64,000 bases of DNA from Rhizophagus irregularis (taxonomy: Eukaryota > Glomeromycota > Glomeromycetes > Glomerales > Glomeraceae), in NCBI RefSeq assembly GCF_026210795.1, contig NC_089430.1, positions 992,001 to 1,056,000 of the forward strand, in the 5' to 3' direction. The position numbers and the translations under genes were made by a program. The first letter of the stretch is position 1. Every line of letters starts with the position of its first letter. Positions 54,754 to 64,000 of the stretch are shown here, piece after piece. The notes beneath the pieces were generated by a model that was not told the DNA's origin, did not search any database, and saw nothing but the letters and a program-made list of their open reading frames with translations.

Positions 54754-55245
54754 TGATAACGAAGATTATGGTGCAGTAAAAATCACGAGATTCAAAAATC
54801 AGATGATTAATTAGTAGATCAATCATTATGTAATCAAATAATTTTGTAGATCTGATTAACGTTACAATTGTTATTTTTGTTATTTATATTATTTATGTTA
54901 TTTTTATTATTTTTATTATTTCTTTTATTTATTACATTTATTTTATTTACTTTATTTATTTTAGTTATATTATTTTCTTTATATTTTATTTTTATATAAA
55001 TATCTTTTGATTTTTTTAAGTTAAAGTGTGTGTCAGTGTGTCAGATAGATAAAAAATAGATAGTATAAGTTAGGGATTAACTTGTATTAACTATTTAATA
55101 AACTCTTATATTAAAAACGAACTGTGATTGTGTTATATTTTGCATATTGTGTTTTTGCGTGTCTTGCTGATATAAACTACATTATAGCTATTGACTCCCT
55201 AACGTTTAGTTATAGTTGACAGAGTCTGAGACGGACCTGTTAACA
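54754..55245 (+). repeat. 5' LTR
   Basis: 492 bp, TG...CA ends. It contains long T/A-rich runs (about 54865-55015) and no obvious coding potential. Nearly identical to 62813-63305. Confidence 0.95.
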
Positions 55246-55248
55246 AAG

Positions 55249-55262
55249 TGGTGATTCCTGCC
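55249..55262 (+). promoter_or_regulatory. probable tRNA primer-binding site
   Basis: TGGTGATTCCTGCC lies three bases after the 5' LTR. It begins TGG, the complement of a tRNA CCA end. The tRNA species was not identified. Confidence 0.6.
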
Positions 55263-55771
55263 AGGTCATAAGAGATTTATGATCATACAAGATCATTTCG
55301 AACAACAATTACAATTAACTACTCGCCATACTGCTCAACATCTTTCAAATATAAATCCACCTACTACTGTAGATCATTCTTGTCGTATCTGTTATCCTTC
55401 ACCTCTTGTTTTACCACCTGCCTTTCAAAATTTCTGGAATTGGATTAGTAACTACTTCTTTGCAGTTAGTTATACCTCCTACACTATAAGGGCTTTACCT
55501 ATCTTCTGTCAAGCATATCAATTAGATAACAATAGAATCAAAGGACGTTTTAATTCTATCTAGTAAACTACTTTTTAGTATTAGATACCAGCAAAGACCT
55601 GATCCTATCAGAAATCTAGTATTTTTCTTTTTCAATCTTACTCATAGAACAAACTATTTTAATAATCCTGTTACACCTCAATTAGTTGCTCAACTTAACA
55701 CTGATATCCAAACTGAAAGAAATAATAACCCTAATAATCTCATAGATAACCCTCCTGTTTATAATCAAAAT
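55263..55771 (+). other. leader between primer-binding site and gag
   Basis: A 94-codon frame at 55279-55563 has CRICYPSPLVLPPAF but no recognised domain and ends 208 bp before the gag start. It may be an upstream ORF or part of a spliced leader. Confidence 0.35.
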
Positions 55772-58700
55772 ATGGCTGACGAAGCTGCTATCACCAATGC
55801 TTTGCAAACTGTTTTTGGTAATAATGCTGCCAATCTTTTGAGCAGAGGAAGTAATATTGCAAAAATTGAACCCTTTTCTGGAAAAGAAGATGAAGATCCT
55901 ATCGAATGGTTAGCTATTTTTGAAAAGGCTGCTGCTACTAATGGTTGGACTACTCCTGAGAGAAAACTAGCAGTTGCAGCTTCTTATTTAAGAGGTGCTG
56001 CATCTGATTGGTATGATACTAATTCTGCTACAATAGGTAACTACTGGGAATCTGAACAAAACACTGGCAATAATTTTACAGACCTTTTTAAAAAATATTT
56101 TGCAAATGATACTCGCAAAAATAAATGGTATCAGGAATTACTCACCTTAAGACAAGGTAGTAATGAAACAGTAGATGATTATGCCGCTAAATTCCAAAGG
56201 TTATTAAAGAGAGTTGATACTACCAATGCTATTCCTGATGCTCAGAAAATTAGAATGTTCCTTTTTGGATTAACTCCTACTATCACTCCTATGGTACATT
56301 TACAAGATGCTAATACTTTATCTGATGTCATTGGTAATGCAAGAAAAGTTGAAACCGGATTAAATTACGCACATTTAGGACCAAGTGTTACTGGAATTGC
56401 TACTAAAGTAGCTACTGTATCAACCACACCTGCAAAAACTGAAAGTCCTCAAATGGAAGCAATTGAAGCATTAACTCAACAAATGCAGAAACTTTCACTT
56501 AACTATGCAAATTTATCTAGTGCTTTATTAGCTCAAACTCAACCCATTCAACCACAACCTGTTAGAAGAATCCAACCTACGAGATATACTCAACCAAATA
56601 ATTTAACCCAAATTTTCAGACCTAATAGACCCAGAACTGATATAAGAGATATCGAATGCTACAGATGTAGAGAAAAAGGACATTACGCTAGAGATTGTAT
56701 GTCAGAAAGAAATGCAAGAAGACCTCAAAGAAGAGATGCTCATTATTTGGAAACATATGAAGAAACTTATGATTCTTATGATAATTATTATGAAGATGAA
56801 TATTATCAAGATTATTACGATGACAATTATGAGGAAGCTGAAGCCTATGTTACTACTCGTTCTAGATCTCAACCAATCACTAACTATAGGCCAAAACCTA
56901 AACAACCAAGAGCTGTAGAAAATATTATTTTATCTGAATCACAACAAGAACAGAGATTGAGAAGACCCCAACCAAGACAAAATATCAATATTCCAATGGA
57001 TGAAGTTATTGAAACAACTGCTACTCCTGCTGTTCCACCAAAAAGAACTGTTAAAAAAACCCCAAGAATGCCCTCAATTATTGAACAGATGCCTCCTTAT
57101 CGCATTTCAGATGACATATTAAATATGCCATCTTCAGCAAAGATTGGACAACTTTTGAAATATAACGACCAAAAGAAAGATTTTGCCAGAATTTTGAGAA
57201 GACCACCTAAGACTCAAGAAACTAACTATGTAGATAGAATCTCTGATTCAGAAGAAGGTGATACTAGAGACACCACTGCTGTGAAATGTGCAGTGAGAAT
57301 TAAAGGAGATCCTGTTTATGCAATTTTAGATTCAGGAGCTGCTGTTTGTGTTATCACCAAATCTCTTGCTCGAAAGTTGAGATTGGAAATCACTAAACCC
57401 TCCAACACTATTGTAGTCACTGCGGATGGGACAAGAAACAGAGCCTTAGGACAAATAGAAAAAGTACCTATAGTAATTCAAACTCTCCTTATCCCTACCA
57501 CTTTCCATGTTATTGACTCAAAGGATGAAACCCTACTCTTAGGAACTGACTGGTTTAGGCGTACCAGAGCTGTACTTGATTTCAATAATAAATCAGTTCA
57601 ATTGACTTTCCTAGCTAAAACTATTCTTGCACCTATTTCAATTCATATTGGAGAAGTTTCCAGATATGTATCTTTCCAAGAAGAAGAAATTGACAATGAA
57701 ATAGACGAAATTTTTGATGAATATGAGTATGAGGATGACCTAATTGAAAAAGAGATTCACCTTCTTAATAGTGAATCAAGTGAAGATGAAGAAATATGGG
57801 AACAATGGTATCAACAACCACTAAACTATAACCCTTTGGATGAAAAGGAGGAAATTCCTGACCAATATAATTTATTAGAAGATATTTTAAATGATTACCT
57901 AACTGAAGATGATGAAGATAAAACTAATAATCCTGCACTATTCTTAGCTCAAGCAGAAAAAGGAAATGAGTGGAATATCCAAAAAGACCTACATGTTGGA
58001 CCGCTTACAGATTATCAACAGACACAATTCCAACAAGTATTGAACAACAATGAAGATATTTGTGCAAAGAGCCAGACTGATATTGGGAGAACTGGATTAA
58101 TTAAACATCAAATCCACACTGGAGACGCTGCACCTCAAGCAAGAAGTCCCTACAGAACTAACCCTAAGAAGAAAGAATTCCTTAGAGAAGAAATAAAGAA
58201 GTTGGAACAACAAGGAATGATAAAGAAATCCATGAGCCCATGAGCTGCACCAGTAGTAATAGTAGACAAGAAAGGAGGAGACCTGCGAATGTGTGTTAAT
58301 TATAGACCGCTCAATAAAGTTACAAAACCTGACGCATATCCCTTACCTCGTATCAATGATTTGCTTGAATCCTTCAGAACTGCTAATTGGTTCTCTACAT
58401 TAGACCTTGCTAGTGGCTTTTGGCAAGTGGAAATGGATTCTAAAGACAAGGAAAAAACAGCTTTTATAACAGATTTTGGATTATATGAATTTAACGTCAT
58501 GCCTTTTGGATTGAGGAATGCTCCAGGAACCTTCCAAAGGTTAATGAACTATGTATTACAAGAGTTTTTGGGAAAATTCGTGGCTGTTTATTTAGATGAC
58601 ATAATTATTTACTCAAAGACCTTTGAACAACATCTGGATAATATTACTCAAGTTTTCCAAGCGCTCAGAAATGCTAATTTAAAAATTAAGCTGAAGAAAT

Positions 58701-59611
58701 GTTATTTTTGCCTTCCTAGTATTGCTTTCCTTGGACATATCGTAGGAAGAGATGGTATAAGAGTTGATCCTTCAAAAATAGAGAAGATTAGAAATTTTCC
58801 TGCACCCACCTCTGTTACTGAAATTAGATCGGTTTTAGGATTATTCTCCTATTACAGAAAATTTATCAAGGATTTTTCTAAAATTGCGAAGCCTATCTCT
58901 AAGTTATTACAAAAAGAAACTTCATTTCAATGGACAGAGAAGCAACAGAAAGCATTTGAATACCTGAAAGAAAGATTAATCTCAGCACCTATTTTGAGGT
59001 ATCCCGACTTTGAACAACCTTTTATTTTATATACTGATGCTTCTGGAACAGGATTAGGAGCTGTACTCTCTCAAAAAGATAAAGAAGGAAAAGAATATGT
59101 AGTTGCTTATGCAAGTAGAAGTTTAAATAAACATGAACAAAACTATGCTGTAACAGACCTAGAATGTTTGGCTATTGTATGGGCAATTAATTATTTTCAG
59201 CATTATTTAGGATTATTACCTTTCTCAGTAGTTACTGACCATTCTGCCCTCAAATGGTTACAAACTTCAAAAATTCCAACTGGAAGGAGAGCGAGATGGA
59301 TTATGCAACTACAGCAATATGATTTTACTATTCAGCATAGAGCTGGAAAAGCCAATGCCAATGCAGATGCTCTCTCAAGAATTAATCCAACAGAAAAACC
59401 TATTAATTCAGCTGAATGTTTTCTAGCAATTATTGGCGAAGAAAAGAATATTTATGAAGTACAAAATGATGGATATAGTAGACCACAAAGAATTCCTAAG
59501 AAATTCAACATTATTCAACCTGAATTTAAACCTGAATATTTAATTAATGAACCATTTTGGGAACACTCTCAAAGGAAATATCGATTTAATTTCTTTTCCC
59601 ATCTTTATTAA
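55772..59611 (+). pseudogene. Ty3/Gypsy Gag-protease-RT-RNase H polyprotein with one nonsense codon
   Basis: One frame of 1,280 codons. The Gag core is at about residues 30-200 (IEPFSGKEDEDPIEWLAIFE), the zinc knuckle CYRCREKGHYARDC at 56657-56698, the protease motif AILDSGAAVCVI near 57320, the RT motif YLDDIIIYSK at about 58589, and RNase H ILYTDASGTGLGAVLSQ near 59026. TGA at 58241-58243 falls where related elements have Trp just before the APVV block at the start of RT, so RT is not made without readthrough. An acidic Tyr/Asp-rich linker follows the knuckle. Confidence 0.92.
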
Positions 59612-59731
59612 ATTTTCTTTTTTTATTTTATTATTTATTATTATTATTTATTTATTATCTATATAATTATCCAATTCAATTATTAACCAATTAAAACAAC
59701 AAAACCTTTAATAATAATCAATCAAAACAAT

Positions 59732-61024
59732 ATGGAACTACAACAATACCAAAACCTTTATCAATATTTACAATCACAACAACTACCACCAAATTTAACA
59801 ATACAACAAAAGTGCAAATTTATTAATTTTTCTAAAAATTTTATCATCAAAAATAACTTTATCTACAAAATAGACAAAAGACAACAAAACAATTTACTCA
59901 GAGTAATCAGAAATTATGAAGCAGAACCTGTTCTTTTTATGATGCATAATGATCCAACAGCTGGACATTTTGCTACAGATATAATGTTTGAGAAAATACG
60001 TTCCAGGTATTACTGGCCTCAAATGTATGAAAATATAAGAGCGTATGTTCAAGCATGTGATCAATGTCAAAGAAGGGGAAAGTATAAAAGAACAGAACCA
60101 TTACACCCAATACCTGCCTTTGAACCTTTTTATCAAATTGGAATAGATATAGTAGGACCTTTACCACGCTCTAAAAAAGGTAATAGATATATTGTAGTCG
60201 CAATAGATTATTTAACAAAATGGCCTGAAGCGAAAGCCTTATCAGAAGCTACAGCAGAAAATGTTGCTACCTTTATTTATGAAAATATTATTTGTCAACA
60301 TGGATGTCCTTCAAGAATTTTATCAGATAGAGGATCTCATTTCAATAATAAAATGATCGACAGTCTTACCCAGCGATTTCAAATTAAACATCATTTTTCT
60401 ACTCCTTATCATCCACAAACAAATGGATTAGTGGAACGATTTAATAGAACACTATGCGAAGCTTTAGCAAAAACTGCAACAGATACTGATGAATGGGATT
60501 TATTTATCGCACCAATTTTATTTGCATATAGAACCAGTAAAAATTCTTCAACAAAAATAGAACCTTTCTTTTTAGTATATGGACGATCAGCAAAATTACC
60601 AATAGATAATGATGATAATTTGTGTAATAATTCTGATACTTTATTAAAACGTGTCAAACATTTAATTGATGATGTACCACAAATCAGAGAAGAGGCACGT
60701 GTGCAGATCAATAAATCACAGCAGAAACAAAAGGATCGACATGACGCAAAATTAAAGAAAAATATTTCTTACCAAATAGGAGACAAAGTTCTTTATTTTA
60801 ATGCAGCTAAAGAAAAACAATGGTCTGAAAAATTAGACCCTAAATGGAAAGGACCATTTTACATCCATCAAGTTTTATTAAATGGATCATACAAATTAAG
60901 AACTTTGGAAGGACGAGTTTTAATAACTCCAGTTAATGGAACGTTACTTAAATTATATCATGATCGACAAAATTGGCAACCTATGGTTGTTATAAATAAT
61001 ATAAAAAGACTAGACGTTCAGTAA
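59732..61024 (+). CDS. Ty3/Gypsy integrase, separate ORF (430 aa)
   Basis: Zinc-binding HHCC region (HNDPTAGHFATD, then CDQCQRRGK), then the catalytic core with GIDIVGPLPRS, LSDRGSHFN and NGLVERFNRTL giving D, D and E. A C-terminal GPY-like segment (KLDPKWKGPFYIHQVL) is present; no chromodomain is seen. It is in the same frame as the polyprotein but separated by 120 bp with several stops, and has its own ATG, which is unusual for the family. Expression may need an intron, reinitiation or an internal promoter. Confidence 0.9.
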   Translation: MELQQYQNLYQYLQSQQLPPNLTIQQKCKFINFSKNFIIKNNFIYKIDKRQQNNLLRVIRNYEAEPVLFMMHNDPTAGHFATDIMFEKIRSRYYWPQMYENIRAYVQACDQCQRRGKYKRTEPLHPIPAFEPFYQIGIDIVGPLPRSKKGNRYIVVAIDYLTKWPEAKALSEATAENVATFIYENIICQHGCPSRILSDRGSHFNNKMIDSLTQRFQIKHHFSTPYHPQTNGLVERFNRTLCEALAKTATDTDEWDLFIAPILFAYRTSKNSSTKIEPFFLVYGRSAKLPIDNDDNLCNNSDTLLKRVKHLIDDVPQIREEARVQINKSQQKQKDRHDAKLKKNISYQIGDKVLYFNAAKEKQWSEKLDPKWKGPFYIHQVLLNGSYKLRTLEGRVLITPVNGTLLKLYHDRQNWQPMVVINNIKRLDVQ

Positions 61025-61043
61025 ATAAGAAATAATTTTCAAA

Positions 61044-61265
61044 ATGACTCCAGTAGATATTTTCAACGATTTAATGGAAATTGAACCAATAGAAATAATT
61101 TTTCCTGAAGATCCTGTAAATGACGAATCATCATCAGACCAAAAATTTATCCAATACTATCAATTATTACAAAGATATTCACGACTAAAAAGGAGACAAT
61201 ACACTTTATTTTATGCTTATAAACTTGGACAATTATTAGAAAATCAAATATTATCACGTGCTTAG
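61044..61265 (+). CDS. small acidic ORF after integrase (73 aa)
   Basis: MTPVDIFNDLMEIEPIEIIF, then a Gln/Tyr/Arg-rich helix. Starts 19 bp after the integrase stop. No motif recognised. It could be an extra ORF of the retrotransposon or chance. Confidence 0.35.
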   Translation: MTPVDIFNDLMEIEPIEIIFPEDPVNDESSSDQKFIQYYQLLQRYSRLKRRQYTLFYAYKLGQLLENQILSRA

Positions 61266-61701
61266 AAAACTTTATTTAGATCTAGAATGACGACACACTT
61301 TTATCAAGGATGTATTAGAACCTATCATATTTTTCTTAATATAGGAGTAGAACAAATATTTAGAACAAAATTAGTAACTTTTATGATGTTGAAAAAGTTA
61401 AAGTCACAAGAATTTCGATTATTATGTGGAGCTGAATTTAGTTAATGATAATCCTTAAAATCGATAAATTAATCGTAAATGATTGACAAAATTAGAAATC
61501 AATGATGATCGACAAATCAAATTAGTTTTTATGTTGAACAAACTGATCAAAAATGATCAGCATGAATATGCGACTCAATGCCCCAGAAAATTTACAAAAT
61601 TTTTTTAAAAAAAAAAAAAAAAAAATTTTTTTTTATCATATATATATTATATTTATTATATAACAAAATAATAAAAGATGATTACATAATAGAAAAGAAA
61701 A
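61266..61701. other. non-coding stretch inside the retrotransposon
   Basis: AT-rich, with a long A-then-T homopolymer stretch (about 61599-61633) between the convergent small ORF and the antisense coiled-coil ORF. No gene seen. Confidence 0.5.
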
Positions 61702-62409
61702 TTATACGGAAGAAGGAGGATTACGAGAATTATCTCTATTTCTAAGCAAAACTATCATCCCTTCAGCCCTATGGTGTGCAGCATTTCTTTCCCGACGCAA
61801 CCTATTGCAATCTTCCTTCAAAGCTGAAATTTGCTGACGAAAAGCAAGATGTTCATTTACTCTCTCATTTTTAAGCCGTTGAATGAAATCGTCACATTCC
61901 TGGATATCATTCAACATAATTTCATTCTCGGTGACCAGTTGATACTGTTCGGAACTAGTAAGAGGAAGAGGAGGAGGAGCTTGTTGTTGTTCAACTAATT
62001 CGTCATGTGACGAAGCTTCTTGGAGTTGCTCCTGGAGCGACGATAATTGTTGTTGCAGTTGTTGAACTTGTTGTTGAAGTTCTTGTCGCACCTGAGATTC
62101 TTGAGAAGATTTTATAATCGAAAAATCTTCTCGGACTTGTACTTCCTCCTGAAGTTCTTGAACTTCTTGACGTAGTTGAATTATTTCTTCACGAAGTTCC
62201 CTGTTTTGAAGAAAAAATTCAGAGGCCACTCGAACTGCCCTTTGTGATAATTTTTGCGTTTCCTTTCCTTCTTCTTTTTCTTTCTTAGATTTGCGAACAA
62301 AAAACTGCTTATTATGGTTTTTTTGAGAACTACATTTATTTTTCTTTTTAGTTAGTCTGATACGTTCTCTTGGCGTAGATTTCTGGTTATTGTATTTTTT
62401 GTATACCAT
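61702..62409 (-). CDS. antisense coiled-coil protein of the Gypsy element (235 aa)
   Basis: An intact frame from ATG 62409 on the minus strand. The N terminus is strongly basic (Lys/Arg-rich, about residues 1-50) and could be a nuclear or nucleic-acid-binding signal. Residues 60-135 form a long Gln/Glu/Leu coiled coil (LREEIIQLRQEVQELQEEVQ), a Pro-rich break follows, then a second coil (about 155-215). It lies between integrase and the 3' LTR in antisense, a position known for additional ORFs in some LTR elements. Function unknown. Confidence 0.6.
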   Translation of the reverse strand: MVYKKYNNQKSTPRERIRLTKKKNKCSSQKNHNKQFFVRKSKKEKEEGKETQKLSQRAVRVASEFFLQNRELREEIIQLRQEVQELQEEVQVREDFSIIKSSQESQVRQELQQQVQQLQQQLSSLQEQLQEASSHDELVEQQQAPPPLPLTSSEQYQLVTENEIMLNDIQECDDFIQRLKNERVNEHLAFRQQISALKEDCNRLRRERNAAHHRAEGMIVLLRNRDNSRNPPSSV

Positions 62410-62812
62410 GATGACGAGAAAAGAAAGGAGACGAGAAAAATCTTAATTAGGTTACCAGATTTTCAACATTTATGGAAAAAAAAAAAAAAAACTTACAACA
62501 ATTTTCTGATGATTTACCAGCCCATCCCGATCCCATAATTCATGATTTTCTTTTAAATTGATAATGAATTTCTTCCCAGAATCGATGTCACCCGTGTCCT
62601 GATCATTTGATAGCCACATTTGAGAAGGCTAATACCTTAGCTTTACATGGACTTTGGTTTGTGTCCCTTTCGAGGGCCTACTGTTTTGGTATTACATGGA
62701 TGACCAGTTTTTTTCATTTACTAGCGGGTTGGGAGTGAAGTGAAAAGAAAAGATAAAATTTATTTGGCTTTAATTATTTTTCGTGGGAACTCAAAATTTA
62801 GTGAGGGAGATT
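62410..62812. other. region upstream of the 3' LTR, with polypurine-like end
   Basis: No gene on the plus strand; it probably holds the promoter of the antisense ORF. It ends in AGTGAGGGAGATT directly before the LTR, a likely polypurine tract for plus-strand priming. Confidence 0.5.
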
Positions 62813-63305
62813 TGATAACGAAGATTATGGCGCAGTAAAAATCACGAGATTCAAAAATCAGATGATCAATTAGTAGATCAATCATTATGTAATCAAATAA
62901 TTTTGTAGATCTGATTAACGTTACAATTGTTATTTTTGTTATTTATATTATTTATGTTATTTTTATTATTTTTATTATTTCTTTTATTTATTACATTTAT
63001 TTTATTTACTTTATTTATTTTAGTTATATTATTTTCTTTATATTTTATTTTTATATAAATATCTTTTGATTTTTTTTAAGTTAAAGTGTGTGTCAGTGTG
63101 TCAGATAGATAGAAAATAGATAGTATAAGTTAGGGATTAACTTGTATTAACTATTTAATAAACTCTTATATTAAAAACGAACTGTGATTGTGTTATATTT
63201 TGCATATTGTGTTTTTGCGTGTCTTGCTGATATAAACTACGTTATAGCTATTGACTCCCTAACGTTTAGTTATAGTTGACAGAGTCTGAGACGGACCTGT
63301 TAACA
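62813..63305 (+). repeat. 3' LTR
   Basis: 493 bp, TGATAAC...GTTAACA, followed by the CCGG duplication. Confidence 0.95.
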
Positions 63306-63381
63306 CCGGGTAGGAATGCACATATTTGGAAAAAATATATTCAACAATTGAAGATTAGGTAACTATAAATTAGTACTCGAT

Positions 63382-64000
63382 TTGATAGAACAAAAAATGA
63401 CTGCCCAAACTAGCACTCAAGCTCAAGTTATCCCCAAGTTCGGTGAACAGAAGAAGGCTTTTAGTATTGATGAGCTTAAACGGCTCATTAACGCTGCTAA
63501 AAGTATGAGTGACCTTGATCAAGCTAAAGGTTATCTTTGCAGTTACTTTATCCCCTGCTCCAACCTGCATGGAGTCTTCATGTGGCGGTCAGAAATCAAA
63601 AACCTCGAGCACATCCCCGATAAAAATATTAGTAAACTTATCCGTCCAATTACCAAAGTCTTTTACACACAATCCGAACAAGGTCCCTCATAAAAGGTTG
63701 AATTTAATATTAACAAATGGTTTATGATCGAATATAGTACTGTATGTGTAGCTACCTATGACCCTCAAAAATCTCGTATCTTTAAACTAGGTGGCCAACT
63801 TTATCTCAATATCTTCCCAGGATTTCTCTATGTCCTGCGTCCGATATCCACTTTTGAGTCTACAACCCATCAGGCAGTTAAATTTATCTTCTTTCACATT
63901 CAAAATATCTGGTGTTCAGGCAATTGGAATCTTACTGAGTATATCATAAAGTGGTTGGCCAGTGTGGCAGCTGGAAGGAAAATGTATTCGATTCTCTACC
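63382..64000 (+). pseudogene. D5-like (SF3) primase-helicase, N-terminal part, one nonsense codon, 3' end outside the window
   Basis: One frame continues to the window edge, starting at 63382 or ATG 63397, with a single TAA at 63691-63693. After the stop, LYLNIFPGF and then IWCSGNWNLTEYIIKWLASV follow the pattern that precedes the Walker A of D5/SF3 helicases in large DNA viruses and Polintons. The Walker motifs would lie just beyond 64000. The enzyme would unwind DNA for PolB. The missing C-terminal part corresponds to the genes at 1-1112 and 16221-17705. Confidence 0.6.

Larger units (their letters stand above)
54754..63305 (+). mobile_element. Ty3/Gypsy LTR retrotransposon, 8,552 bp
   Basis: LTRs at 54754-55245 and 62813-63305 begin TGATAAC and end GTTAACA, differing at about five positions by eye. 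CCGG flanks both sides (54750-54753 and 63306-63309). The gene order gag, protease, reverse transcriptase, RNase H, integrase is that of Ty3/Gypsy. One nonsense codon interrupts the polyprotein. The high LTR identity indicates a recent insertion into Polinton E3. Confidence 0.95.
53683..64000 (+). mobile_element. Polinton-like element E3, left part, split by a Gypsy insertion, right end outside the window
   Basis: The left terminal repeat (53683-54152) is the inverted match of E2's right repeat. An F-box-like ORF and a D5-like helicase gene follow, separated by the inserted retrotransposon (54754-63305). This order fits directly upstream of the helicase tail seen in E1 and E2. E3 sets the missing left end of the family and implies a full length of roughly 16-17 kb. 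Confidence 0.75.

Overview
The window is AT-rich eukaryotic DNA made almost entirely of transposable elements stacked in and beside one another. Introns are short (58-100 bp), with GT-AG ends, CTAAC-type branch points and T-rich 3' ends. The mix of families (Polinton/Maverick, CACTA, hAT and Ty3/Gypsy) and the SR-rich and coiled-coil accessory proteins suggest an early-diverging fungus, most likely an arbuscular mycorrhizal fungus (Glomeromycotina, Rhizophagus-like). That assignment is an inference from style, not from a marker gene. No rRNA, tRNA or ordinary host housekeeping gene was recognised.

Left part (1-29047): two diverged copies of a Polinton-like element lie head to tail. Copy 1 (E1, 1-16204) enters the window already inside its first gene. 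Copy 2 (E2, 16205-29047) begins inside the same gene, directly against E1's right terminal repeat. Gene order in both: helicase C-terminal tail, OTU-PolB, a small unknown ORF, an F-box-like ORF, a protein with an NPITGR motif and zinc finger, a 186-aa protein, an A32-like packaging ATPase (minus), a coiled-coil ORF, a Gag-like ORF, a retropepsin-like ORF, a chromodomain integrase (minus), a small zinc-ribbon protein, and a terminal repeat of about 470-570 bp. A third, related element (E3) enters at 53683 with its left terminal repeat. It carries an F-box-like ORF and the N-terminal part of an SF3 (D5-like) helicase gene that runs off the window. E3 therefore supplies the left end that E1 and E2 lack. 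The striking point is a retroelement-type Gag-protease pair beside a packaging ATPase with no recognisable jelly-roll capsid gene.

The two copies act as empty-site references for each other. A 4.03-kb CACTA element (6636-10665, TSD CTT) splits the ATPase of E1. A 157-bp MITE (19772-19928, TSD ATAT) sits just after a start codon in E2. A 243-bp hAT-type MITE (28241-28483, 8-bp TSD) splits the zinc-ribbon gene of E2. Many Polinton ORFs also carry nonsense changes, mostly C-to-T or G-to-A.

Middle (29048-37533): a 3.6-kb non-autonomous element (about 29474-33103) carries a tandem array of microexon/intron-like modules and is itself split by a 1,025-bp hAT element (30028-31052). A 1,185-bp hAT-type foldback element (34421-35605) follows, with decayed sequence around it.

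37534-51992 is a 14.46-kb CACTA element with TAA target duplications; a paralogous unoccupied copy of its target lies at about 29.3 kb. It carries a Tnp2-type transposase (minus), two paralogous multi-exon SR-rich/acidic genes, two coiled-coil genes, a relic of a second transposase, and subterminal tandem arrays (187-bp and 84-bp units).

Right part (53683-64000): E3 is interrupted by a young 8.55-kb Ty3/Gypsy retrotransposon (54754-63305, TSD CCGG) with near-identical LTRs, one nonsense codon in the reverse transcriptase region, a separate integrase ORF and an antisense coiled-coil ORF.
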